10,388 nt of DNA from Physocladia obscura (Eukaryota > Chytridiomycota > Chytridiomycetes > Chytridiales > Chytriomycetaceae): assembly GCA_027596945.1 (NCBI GenBank), contig JADGJH010000682.1, positions 1-10,388 on the forward strand, in the 5' to 3' direction. A program made the position numbers and the translations under genes. The notes beneath the pieces are model-generated. The model had not been told where the DNA came from. It ran no database searches and was given only the letters and a program-made list of their open reading frames with translations. Below are positions 1 through 10,353 of the stretch, in pieces (positions within the stretch are counted from its first letter, which is position 1; every line of letters begins with the position of its first letter).

Positions 1-34
1 TTTTTTTTGGTTCTTAATCATTTTCATCAAACAG
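1..34 (+). other. 3' end of an SMPD4 intron
   Basis: The window opens inside an intron of the SMPD4 gene. A T-run is followed by a possible branch site (CTTAATC) and a CAG acceptor at 32-34. The next exon enters with one base of a split codon, so the lost upstream exon must end with two bases of that codon. Confidence 0.7.
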
Positions 35-2111
35 GAAGTGTCTTGACGCACTTAAAAAGCCATTATATTATTTTCTGCGGCTTGCACTCAAATTTCACGA
101 ACTGGACGAAAACTTTCCTGTCATTGTTGATATTTGGATCTCATATCTCGCACCATGGAAAGCAGGACAAGTGTTGAGAGTCCCGAACGGAGGAAAGCAA
201 TCTATTGATGTTACTCAAGAATGGTATTCTCGTTTTTTGTCCTTTTAAAGCTGTTCGTCTAACAAATGGCAATACTGATTACATTTATCCAACAATAAAA
301 AATAAAATATTTAAAATGAAAAACAGGGGTTTTTTCATTGTAGAGAACTTTTTGTTCTATTCGCGTCTTTTGAGAAATTATTTGGAACGTGCGAAAACTT
401 TTGATATTTTTGCGGCAACAAGGCCTGCTGACTTGAACAACAATCCATTATCTGCAAATCAATCCCAAGCGAGACCAACTATTTATCAGTCTCAGCAACA
501 GCCAGAATCATCTATATTGCTTGGAGGATCCTCCAAATCAAAAGCTTTGTATACAACGATTGAAAAGGTACTCACATTCTACAAACAATCCCGTGGATTG
601 TTGGATGTTCTCAGATTTATTGATGCGATTGTAGTTGGCTGTGCTCTCCCCGATCCTGTTGGAATTAGTGATGGAATGGGCATAACGACTCCAACGCGTC
701 CTACCAGTCCGCGACGCTCGCGCTCAAGTAGTAGTGGAGGAAACTCGGTTAATAGCGGAAATGGGCAGATATCTAGCGGAGTAACTAGTACTGGGATGAG
801 TGTGGATTGGGTTGATCGGCTTGGTGGAGTTGAAAGTGTTGGAAGTTGGACTCGCAATCGAATTGTGGATTTGGAAACCCGTATTGATTATCAAAGTATT
901 TTTATGGGTGATCGTGCTGATTTCTTGAAGGAAGCGCCCGGAATAAATTTGGTAGGTGAAAGTGATATTTTGTTAAGTGCTGATGTTTTGTATATGATAG
1001 GCTCGAATAATGCTGGGAAATATTTACAGCACAATCAATCGACTGAACACGTATTTGCCTGTAGCCGATAGTCACCCTGGTAGAGTTGATTCTTATAAAA
1101 CTCCGGCTCCATCTTCCAGCATAAATTCACACACAATTTTGGATCAAATATTTTCATTTCTTTCTTGGGTATGGATTTACATTTGTTCTCTTGCCAAAAC
1201 AAAGCCAAAAACAGCTGACAAAGATTGGCTGCGGAAACGTGCTGACTTACTGCAAGGAGCTGTCAGTAAACTATATTCATTGAGCAAGCTTTTCGTTGAC
1301 ATATTTGGTGTGAAAGAAGTTGAAAGGGCTCAAATTGAGGCTGGGGCGGTCGGTGGTGGCGGTAGTGAAGACTTTTTGGGAAATCGATTTGACGAAGAAG
1401 ATGATGAAAACGCGTTCCATTCTGAAATTTTGCCAGGTGTTTTGACACCAGATGTTTTTCGAAATGATGAGATGATGAGATTAACGGCGGCTGGTCGGAG
1501 GCAGGTTTGTGTTAACTTTTTATTGTTTAACTCCGACTTTTCTTCCACTTCCTTCCCTATCCCTTCTTTCTTTCCAAATTATTTATTTCCTAATTCAGAT
1601 TAAACTCGGTTTACGCAAGAGCGATGTAAAGAATATTCCTGTGAAGAAAAATGCGCGCGTTGAAAATCTTGTCATGTCGTATGAATTCGAGTGGATGTTT
1701 AGGTTTACAAAAAAGATTGCTATCAGTTTTGACACATTTGTAAGTATTTATCCCTTGCATTCATTATCTTTATAACTGCTAATCCTTAAAAAAAATTGAT
1801 TTGGACAGTATGATAAACTTTGTCAAAAATACAAATGGTTGCCCCGCGGAATTGGTCTCCATTTTCTCCGATGGTTTGCGTCCAAAAATAATTTGGTGAC
1901 TTTTCTTCTTGGTGCGTTGTTCGTAATTGTTGCAGTGTTCTTCTGGAACATTGGTGGGGGTAAAGTTCCAGTAACGGCAGCTAAGGCGGCTGGAGCGGCA
2001 TCGGCGGCGGCTAGAAGCTATCAACATAAGCAACAATATTCCAAGCAGCAATATTCACGGCAACAATTTGCACGAAAACAACAGCAAAACCAATATAAAG
2101 GATATGCCTGA
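35..2111 (+). CDS. SMPD4: SMPD4-family (neutral sphingomyelinase 3-like) protein, 5'-partial, five exons
   Basis: I read five exons: 35-223, 327-971, 1030-1504, 1599-1739 and 1809-2111, joining in one frame to about 583 residues. Introns are 103, 58, 94 and 69 nt, all GT...AG. Motifs match the animal SMPD4 family (Pfam mit_SMPDase): WISYLAPW near residue 34; an EW...FIVENFLFYSRLL block that is restored only when 224-326 is spliced out; LTAAGRRQ joined to IKLGLRKSDV across the third intron; then a C-terminal membrane segment at about 511-531. The family sits at the ER and nuclear envelope and is reported to cleave sphingomyelin to ceramide and phosphocholine; the catalytic role is debated, and I cannot point to catalytic residues here. 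Oddities are a Ser/Gly/Thr-rich insertion at about 180-220 and an Ala- then Gln-rich tail after the membrane segment. The N-terminus lies outside the window. An ATG at 205 is not the start, because it lies in a different frame from the first exon. Confidence 0.85.
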
Positions 2112-2151
2112 ATGGTGTAAAATTGCGCTTTGTTTGACGGCTTGTTTAAAC

Positions 2152-2157
2152 AATAAA
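2152..2157 (+). terminator. poly(A) signal AATAAA of SMPD4
   Basis: A canonical AATAAA lies 41 nt past the SMPD4 stop codon. It is the only such hexamer close downstream of that stop. Cleavage would be expected 10-30 nt further on, inside the 3' end of the convergent DPM3 gene. Confidence 0.6.
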
Positions 2158-2167
2158 TTGTATTTTT

Positions 2168-2173
2168 TTTATT
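2168..2173 (-). terminator. poly(A) signal AATAAA of DPM3
   Basis: On the minus strand AATAAA starts 23 nt past the DPM3 UAG. It lies only 10 nt from the plus-strand AATAAA of SMPD4, so the two transcripts are expected to overlap at their 3' ends. Confidence 0.6.
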
Positions 2174-2195
2174 AAGGCCCTAAAATTCAACCTGG

Positions 2196-2599
2196 CTATT
2201 CGATCTGAACTCCTCGCCTTTTGAGATCAGCTTTCGCTTCAGTGATTTCCTGTCCAAGAAATTTTAGTGGATGGTTTTCAATGTTCCCTCACCTTCAATA
2301 AACTCAGATGTGCACCAGAACAGTCGCGGAACGTGACAAGAGCATATCCAATGGAAAACAGCGAGTACGAACCAAAGCTGACGAGGATCCAGAATGGAAG
2401 CTGGGATGCAAAAAGGGTTTATTACAATAGAGTTTTAAACAGTTTGAACAAGCTCAGCTGCAACACCTACCGTCGGCGTAATGTCGTCGACAAATTGCGG
2501 CACGCTTAGGAATGGCAAAAACACTGAATGCAGCAGCAGTACCAACCACACAACACCGACAACGGCGAATGTTATTCCAACATTCAGAGCCCGCCCCAT
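2196..2599 (-). CDS. DPM3: dolichol-phosphate mannosyltransferase subunit 3 (DPM3), three exons
   Basis: Exons at 2599-2471, 2400-2293 and 2249-2196 (introns of 70 and 43 nt, GTAGGT...CCAG and GTGAGG...ACAG) give a 96-residue protein; human DPM3 has 92. Residues about 7-30 form the first membrane helix, and LPFWILVSFGSYSLFSIGYA (about 44-63) the second. The next residues, LVTFRDCSGA, match the family's V(A)TFHDCEDA motif. The soluble tail EITEAKADLKRRGVQIE matches the conserved ending QEARADLARRGLRF. In animals DPM3 tethers and stabilises catalytic DPM1 in the ER membrane; the enzyme makes dolichol-phosphate-mannose for N-glycans, GPI anchors and O-mannosylation. The ATG at 2599 begins MGRALNVGITF directly before the first helix. 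It lies only 30 nt after the TEX9 stop, in the same frame, with no intervening stop. Its promoter therefore has to lie within TEX9 unless the two genes share a transcript. Confidence 0.93.
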
Positions 2600-2629
2600 T
2601 TCAGAAAAAATATTCAATATTATTGAAAA

Positions 2630-4415
<1,786 letters not shown>

Positions 4416-4424
4416 GAAAAAATT

Positions 4425-4430
4425 TTTATT
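4425..4430 (-). terminator. poly(A) signal AATAAA of the GPI-protein gene
   Basis: On the minus strand the stop reads TGA, followed one base later by AATAAA. The hexamer sits between this stop and the TEX9 ATG. Normal cleavage 10-30 nt downstream would fall within the first TEX9 exon, so the two transcripts overlap unless cleavage is very close. Confidence 0.6.
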
Positions 4431-4431
4431 A

Positions 4432-5196
4432 TCAGAATGCAAAAAATGGTAAAGCAAGTAGAAAAAGAAAAGAAGCATCGAAGCTTCCAAAAGCACCGCT
4501 TGCGTAGAGATTCGTTCTGTAGGTGTTTGAAATTGGGGCTGCGTATGGGTTACCTACAGTTGTCACGGCGGTTCCTTGAGCAACATGCACACCGGTGGAA
4601 CTCACGACAGACGGTAAGTTTGCAGCTGGTGAAGCCGATGTAATGCAAGAAATAACACTTGGGACGACGGCAGCTGGAACTGGAGTTGTGGTAGTAGTAA
4701 CCGCAACTGGGATATTGTAGGATGCAGACGAGACGGTGGCGGTGGGATCTGTAGCTGCAGGTTGAGCTGTCGTTGTGACTGTAGAGCTGGACACAGGACA
4801 AGATGATCCAGCGCCATAGCAAATTCCCCCAATACCTTGCGATCCCAAGTACAAAATCTGCTGAATGTTTACATTTGGAATCGGATCGTAACCTGGTTCG
4901 ACAACCAAAGTTCCAACTCCAGCACAAGAAAGGGACTGTGTCGAACTGATGCTTGCCGTGGTGAACGTGACAGCATTTGTTCCACATGTGTACAGAACCT
5001 GGTCAACTACAAGAACATCTTTATCCAGATTTGATGAAAAGTGTTGCCCAACAACAATTTGGACCTGAAACTCAACAGAGTTTATGGCATAGTAAGTACC
5101 AGTCTGGTTGAACTCGGTGGTTGTGCTGCTGAAAGTGTTGACCCACGGATCACTCTGGATTTGGCAGCTGCTCTGACTGGTTTGGCAGAAAGTCAT
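4432..5196 (-). CDS. Ser/Thr-rich secreted protein with C-terminal GPI-anchor signal, possibly 5'-incomplete
   Basis: One uninterrupted reading frame of 254 residues. The N-terminal third has cysteines at 4 and 11 and a stretch reading QSDPWVNTF...EFNQTGTYYAI...FQVQIVV. This loosely recalls a von Willebrand D-type start (x-D-P-H-x-x-T-F ... tyYvl), but that is only a resemblance. Residues about 140-230 are rich in Thr, Ser, Pro, Ala and Val, typical of an O-glycosylated stalk. The C-terminus is a small-residue site (SGAFGSFDAS) followed by the hydrophobic tail FLFLLALPFFAF and stop, a classic GPI-attachment signal. The protein is therefore predicted at the cell surface or wall. It should need an N-terminal signal peptide, but the ATG at 5196 has none. 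The frame is open upstream only to a TAA near 5238, so a missing 5' exon is likely; I could not find it. No specific family is recognised. The TEX9 ATG follows 16 nt after the stop. Confidence 0.7.
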   Translation of the reverse strand: MTFCQTSQSSCQIQSDPWVNTFSSTTTEFNQTGTYYAINSVEFQVQIVVGQHFSSNLDKDVLVVDQVLYTCGTNAVTFTTASISSTQSLSCAGVGTLVVEPGYDPIPNVNIQQILYLGSQGIGGICYGAGSSCPVSSSTVTTTAQPAATDPTATVSSASYNIPVAVTTTTTPVPAAVVPSVISCITSASPAANLPSVVSSTGVHVAQGTAVTTVGNPYAAPISNTYRTNLYASGAFGSFDASFLFLLALPFFAF

Positions 5197-5604
5197 TGAC
5201 GTTTCAGAAGTGATGGTGTCTCTTTTTTCTAATTAGATTTTGTTTCACAAGTTTGAAGATTTCATTCATTAATTTTTTTTTTTAAAATTTTCCTTGTAAA
5301 AAAAAAAGCGGTGTTTTTTTAGAAGACAAAACAAAAAGACAAGAGTTAACGCGTTACAAATAATTAGATTTTTCGAAAGCACTACTGGACAGCAATAACA
5401 AAGTCGAGGTCGGCCCGAGTTGGTCTATGGCCGGTGCGTGAATTCGAGGAGTGGGAATTATTTATATTTATTAAATTCTTTGCTAATTAACTGGTACACA
5501 ATTTATGTTTGTTAAATAAAGTTCGACAAATTGCTTTCAATTTTCTTTTTTTTTTCACCCTATTTTCAGTTTCAGAAAATTAATTTCAAATGCAAAAGAT
5601 TTCC

Positions 5605-5634
5605 GAAATCATTTATTTTGAAATCATTTATTTT
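5605..5634. repeat. 15-bp unit tandem duplication
   Basis: The unit GAAATCATTTATTTT occurs twice head to tail (5605-5619 and 5620-5634), and its first seven bases start a third, diverged copy at 5635. It looks like a recent slippage or duplication in AT-rich spacer DNA. Confidence 0.9.
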
Positions 5635-5818
5635 GAAATCAATTTGAATCTGTAGAATTTGACATATCAGAAGTTCACAAGTTTTTCATATTGATATATT
5701 TTGTATGCAGTTTAACACCTGGCAGCAGACAGCTTTTCTGAATGGTTCGAAGTTGAAATTAACAGTTTCCAGAACTGCTCTCAGAAAATTTCTATTGCGA
5801 TTCAAATAGTCAAAACAT

Positions 5819-5850
5819 TTTCCTTTTTTTTCCTTTTTTTTCTTCTTCTA
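5819..5850. repeat. pyrimidine tract with repeated TCC-T(n) units
   Basis: On the plus strand, runs of seven to eight T are separated by CC and then by CTTCTTC. It is a simple homopyrimidine tract without a gene, likely slippage-prone. Confidence 0.7.
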
Positions 5851-5990
5851 TTTACTTCGACATTATGAATCAGACATAAAATGCTTTCCGAGCTGCCAAT
5901 CATTTGAACAATTTTTATTTTATGTTATTTTAATTAAAAAGTCTTCTTTGCCAATTAAATTATAGGAATAACAAGAATAATCAAATATTA

Positions 5991-6034
5991 TACAGCATTT
6001 GCCCAAATATTCTACAGCATTTGCCCAAATATTC
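5991..6034. repeat. perfect 22-bp tandem duplication
   Basis: A 22-bp unit beginning TACAGCATTTGCCC and ending AAATATTC occurs twice without mismatch (5991-6012 and 6013-6034). It lies in spacer DNA between two minus-strand genes. No inverted ends or other mobile-element hallmarks are seen. Confidence 0.93.
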
Positions 6035-6335
6035 ATAAAATCATTAATTTCACACAGATTATTCACATGTCATTTAAATTGAAGAATATTTGATGTCCAG
6101 AATTAATTATTAATTGAACATTGTTAAAATCAACAACCACCACTATCAACTGTTATCGCACGAAACTTAGCTTCTCTTCTTATTCATTTAATTTTTATAA
6201 ACAACTCGTTGAGAGGCAGATATTCAAATCGTCAACTTCAGCGAAAAGGTCTAAAAAGAGACTGATAACCCTTCAACTTCCAAAAAAGCCTATTACAGTA
6301 TTGAATTGCCTGAAAAAATATAACACCAGCCAAAA

Positions 6336-6341
6336 TTTATT
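6336..6341 (-). terminator. poly(A) signal AATAAA overlapping a TGA stop
   Basis: On the minus strand TGAATAAA combines the stop of the small hydrophobic frame (6343-6341) with an AATAAA hexamer. The GPI-protein gene has nearly the same arrangement (TGA, one base, AATAAA). That parallel is modest support for a real gene ending here. Confidence 0.4.
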
Positions 6342-6687
6342 CAATCCGCTGAAATCATCATCATTATTATTTCTTTTTCTCTTCGGCTTTGATATTCGGA
6401 GACTTCTTTTTTGATGGTAGCCTGAACAATAAAACCCAGAATTGTATGAAGAAGAATTGCTGCCGTCAAAGTGGAAAGAAAACAAGCATCCGAGCAGATT
6501 GAAAAAAAAAAAAAAGAAGAAAACAAAGAAAAAACAGTGAGAGATCAATAATCAATCCGAGAAACGCCAAAAGCAAATAACCATGAATTTGCATGCCCTC
6601 AAGTATAAATCCATACAGTTTTGTCGAGCAACAAAGGAAGTGAAAGCAAACAAAAATCACAAAAATCACAAAAAACGAAAAAGGCAT
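6341..6687 (-). CDS. possible small two-helix membrane protein
   Basis: Two hydrophobic minus-strand frames lie here: one from ATG 6687 to 6466, the other open to a TGA at 6341. The second ends in a convincing membrane segment, AAILLHTILGFIVQATI, followed by a charged tail KKEVSEYQSRREKE. A possible intron 6524-6460 (65 nt; weak donor GTTTTC, acceptor GGCAG) joins them into 93 residues. That size, two helices and a short charged tail resemble VMA21, the ER assembly factor of the V-ATPase, and its second helix (human ...VHVVLALFVYV...) can be aligned. However, the part of the frame that aligns best with VMA21 would be removed by this intron. Much of the N-terminal half is T-rich simple sequence that would read as Phe/Val/Leu in any frame. 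The ATG sits one base after the TAA of the large upstream gene. I regard the exon structure and identity as unresolved. Confidence 0.3.
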
Positions 6688-6690
6688 CTT
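6475..6690 (-). other. spacer or alternative 3' end of the large gene
   Basis: The large gene's last codons, CGG CAG TAA G, contain CA|GTAAGA. Splicing from here (about 6687-6690) to the GGCAG acceptor ending at 6460 would replace the stop with a polar Ser/Asn/Lys/Arg-rich tail, in a frame open to 6273. This intron would be over 200 nt, far longer than the others in the window, so the plain TAA ending is preferred. Confidence 0.2.
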
Positions 6691-9600
6691 ACTGCCGGCG
6701 ATAATCGCCTATGCTACCATTATTCGCATCATCTCGGTTTTCATACAAATTATCATATTGTCGTATTTGTGGAACATCAATCACAGAATCATCATTTTGC
6801 TGTGGTTTTTGCTGCTGAATATCTCTTGATTCATACAGATTGCTTCGATAATCATCACGGCGACCGCCGCCGCCTGTATCTCTTCGAGCATATTCTTCGC
6901 GCTTAAAATGACGTGCCGGAATTCCGGTATTATTGCCAGCATATCGTTCACTAGCTCCTCGATTTCCGCTTTTGTATGAATCATGGTTCGAGTTATTGGA
7001 ATTGCGATCGCGTTGAGTATCAGGAAACCGATTATTACCCGCCCGTGAATCATTAATACGTCCGCTTCCGGCTCCTTTGCGTAGTACGTCTTGGTTCTGA
7101 AACACCAACATCCAACATGAATTTGTCGAAAGGTTTCAAGCAATAACAATAAATACAACAGCAAAAAAAACAAAAAAAACGCTTCACCTCTTTCGCAAAA
7201 ATCAAAGTCCCTCCTTCAAAGCTTTTATCCCGTATTTCCGAAATCGCATTAAACACACTATCAGTCTCAAACCCACCCGCACCATCAAAAATATAATTCA
7301 TCCACTCCAGCACACTTTTAAACGTAAACACAAGATAAACCCTGCTTCCGTCCCGATCTCGCTCTCTATCATCAGTTTCCATCCGTACATCAATCTTATT
7401 CGAAAACCAACTCCGAATCTCCGCCTTCACACAGTTGGCCAAAACTGGGCCCTTCAGCTTCACAACTGCATTGCCTGAAGGGTTATTGTTGAGCACACTG
7501 CATACCTGTGGCAAATACACTTTAATATCCGTGTTGATAAGATTCTTCGCAATTTCGCGGTGCATCCATTCAAGACACCGCAGCAGATGTAGACGTATGT
7601 CAAGCAGACACCAGCACTCATCAAGTCGGATGTTCAGGTTAAACAGTTCTTTGGTTTTGATATATCCCGACGTGTTTGCTTTCACGCCCCAAATATAGAT
7701 TATCGTCGCGAGCGTAATGCGCGCGGGGTCGTTTGACCGGAGGAGCGACAAGCTACCGAGCATGTTCCGAATCAACTGCCGGTTCGGAATCATTTGCGAG
7801 GACGCCCGCAGCCTTTCGATCGCGAGCTGCAGGATGTCAAAACGGCCATGATCGCCGGCTTTTTGAAACAACAGCATTGTCGCATTGTCGCTCAAAGTTT
7901 GCGGCCACGAGACATCCGCCTCGCATAGTTCTTCAAACACCGCGAATCCTTCACTATCCCGATCGAAATAAAATATAAAATCAAGAAGAATATTCGGATT
8001 CACTGACGAAACCAAAGACTTGCGTTCATTCGTCGTGCGGGTATCATATATTTCAAGCGCAGCTTTTTTGGCATCAAGTCCTCCATGCGAAAGCAGTGCT
8101 TTGAACAACATCGTCAGTTGCTCGGCCGTAATGGGGTACTGGTTCAAATTTATATCTGTCCACAGTCCAACAGACTCCAATTTCAGACCCCGCATATCCA
8201 TATCCAACGCAAACAATAAGGAACGATATGCTTCATGCGTTCGCGGAATTCCCGCGTGGCTCATGTACTTAAAATACCAAAATCCATGCGTGTACATGCC
8301 ATGTGCTACGCAATTTGTCACAAGTTCGGATATTAGTGTTGGATCCATATCGGAATGTGGCGCATTTCCTTCGCCTTCATCGCCACTAGTGAAAAATAAA
8401 TTGAACACTCCAACAAACTTTTGAAGCAAATTCCATGAAGAAGCCAATCGCATGACAGGGAGAATAGAAAACCACGAACTTGGGCGCGTTTTTGTTTGCG
8501 CCATATGTTCAACAAGATCAATGGCAAACTCTACATTTCCACTCTCACATGCAACTGTCAACGCCTCATCAAATAGGTTCGGGTTGGATAAATATAGGCC
8601 GGAAATGCTCTTCACCATCTTAAAAACCTATTTTATATAATGTAAATATTCACAAAAAGGATAAATAAAAAAAAGGAAAAGAAAAATAAACCTCATCTAT
8701 ATACTCGTTGCTGCCGCCAGTATCAATATTTCCTGCAAGAGCTAATTTAAAAACCGAAAATACAGATTCCTCATTGAATCCATAACCAACATCATACATA
8801 TACTTGAGACATTCAAACGCCGCCAACACTTTTTTAATGCCAACATAATAGTCAACAGCTGCAATCAACACGCCTCTCTTTAACGGGATACTACTTCGCG
8901 GTGCCATAGTCCCAGTATAGTTTGCCCGCGACGGAACATTCCCAACATTCAACTTTGCCAAAAACTTTTCTAACAAGTCCGTCAACCCCGTTGCAACAAG
9001 CTCCAAAACAACAACCCCGAAAAATTCATTTGATCCTCCCGCTGAGGTATTCCCGCTTCCGAGAGACACCTTCTCCATCACGCCAATCAAATATCGTGTT
9101 AGAATCGATATAACTCCTGCGCTTTTCCGCGGCCCAACCAACGCAGTCTGCCAAACAACAGCTACATTCGACACACTCAGCACAACCTTCATCCTTCCGA
9201 GAACATCCGCAAGCAGATCCTTCTTGCCCGTCGCCACGTAGAGCGACAGCAGCTCAACAAAATCAGATGTTCCGAGTTCATCGAGTCCACTGACGGTACC
9301 GTTGCCGTTATTGCTACCGCCGCGTAGCCCAGATAGTAGTTCGTATGCGTCCTGAGTGATTCTCACACGTCGCGCCCGGGAAGCAGTGATCATTACTTTC
9401 CGCGCTGCTGCAGTTTGGTCACTAAATGTCGCACTGCCAGTGCGGTCTTGAATAAACACCCGAGTTTGTTCAAGTGCTCGTTCAAGTTTTTCTGGGTATT
9501 CACACAGCCGGATAATTTCAGAAACGGCTTCAGATTCCTTGGAGCGGATAGGGGTGCTGCGTGTGTCCGCTAGACGCTGCGTCGATGCGGGGCGCCGGTA

Positions 9601-10353
9601 TTCTTGATCATCAGTCTTGTTGCGTTTACTGCTGCTTGGGTTACCTTCAAGACTGATTTCATCGTCACGTTTTCGACGGAATGCTGGCGGGGATCGAGAC
9701 CGAGCTGAAGTGACGCTGCGTCCATCGCCAAGACTAGCCATGGACACGCGGTCAAGTTTGTTGCTTTGATCATTAATGTTGATGCTGCCGTCGCCACCCT
9801 TGTTATTATTGTTGGGGGTTGAAGTCGAGGTCCGAAATCTTGAATCTTCTTCACGAAAGTCACGCCGATCGCGGGCAGACACGTAGCTCGATTGTGGCGG
9901 TGGCGGTGGATTTTTCGAAGGGGAGCTGAATTCGCGATTATTTCCGCTAACACCACTAGCCCCACTTCCAATGCCGTTTGCTTCACCACGAAGGGAGCTA
10001 TTAAATGTTCCGATTCCTCGGGCAAGCGATGTTCGGTACTGCGAGTTGTTATATGAAAATCTGCCATTATCATCATCTCTTTGTGCTGATTGCAGAGAGC
10101 GGAATCGGTTGCTAATACTGCCGTTTTCAGATTGGTCTCGATCATTTGAATAATCAATAGAGGTGCGCCGATTAAATCCAACCGAATCTTCACCGGCTCG
10201 ATTCTCAACACCACGGGTATTGTTTCCAGATGATGGTGGAGACATTGAAATTCCTGGCATTTTTTCAGCCGTAATTGCAGAGGAATCAACAACGGCAGTA
10301 TAGTCATTGTCAAAATAATTCGCATGCTCTATGAAAAAGACAAGAGTATGCAT
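6689..10353 (-). CDS. large protein with disordered Arg/Ser-rich N-terminus, helical-repeat-like middle and RG/N-rich tail; family unknown
   Basis: Three exons, 10353-8692, 8627-7188 and 7096-6689, with introns of 64 nt (GTTTAT...ATAG) and 91 nt (GTGAAG...TCAG), all phase 0, give 1169 residues. Residues 1 to about 270 are disordered and rich in Ser, Asn, Gly, Arg and Asp, with a PPPPP run and an RS-type patch (SARSRSPPAFRRKRDDE). From about 270 to 1000 the sequence is mostly amphipathic helices with PPR/TPR-like spacing, for example FDEALTVACESGNVEFAIDL and LVTNCVAHGMYTHGFWYFKY. The last 135 residues are Arg/Gly/Asn/Asp/Tyr-rich (DTGGGGRRDDYRS). Disordered RS and RG ends around a helical core suggest an RNA-associated scaffold, but that is inference, and I recognise no named family. 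The ATG at 10260 (AAAAAATGCC, protein starting MPGISM) has better start context than 10353. The stop lies in CAGTAAGATG, which also reads as a splice donor, so the C-terminus could extend. Confidence 0.75.

Larger units (their letters stand above)
5240..6335. other. AT-rich intergenic region
   Basis: No convincing coding region was seen on either strand. The plus-strand ORF at 6121-6414 is low in complexity and lacks recognisable motifs. The stretch contains two short tandem repeats (5605-5634 and 5991-6034), a repeated pyrimidine tract near 5819-5850 and a GC-rich island near 5402-5456. It should hold the promoter, and perhaps a 5' exon, of the GPI-protein gene, and the 3' flank of the gene to its right. 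Confidence 0.6.

Noticed and set aside
205..326. ATG at 205 as the start of the first plus-strand gene
   Set aside because: It lies in a different frame from the SMPD4 exon 35-223; the sequence 224-326 behaves as an intron, and removing it restores the family's W...EN spacing.
568..614. A 47-nt intron GTACTC...TCAG within SMPD4 exon 2
   Set aside because: Removing it breaks the frame, and the unspliced sequence matches the family well in this region.
4416..4496. An upstream hydrophobic N-terminus for TEX9 from an ATG at 4496
   Set aside because: This stretch is the GPI-protein coding sequence read in another frame; TEX9 is a soluble coiled-coil protein and the ATG at 4415 starts a natural acidic N-terminus.
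4550..4987. Alternative minus-strand and plus-strand ORFs over the GPI-protein gene
   Set aside because: They are frame-shifted readings of Thr/Ser-rich codons; only the 4432-5196 frame has a coherent stalk and GPI signal.
5402..5456. A regular tRNA gene
   Set aside because: Only a D-arm-like stem is visible; the anticodon arm, T-arm and acceptor pairing could not be found.
6121..6414. Plus-strand 97-residue ORF
   Set aside because: Ser/Thr/Lys/Leu-rich low-complexity content, no recognisable motif, and it overlaps the better-supported minus-strand frame at its end.
7435..8640. Plus-strand ORFs within the large minus-strand gene (also 8922-9113 and 9971-10153), and the 251-residue minus frame at 9570-10325
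   Set aside because: These are other-frame shadows of the large coding region, with no domain signals of their own.
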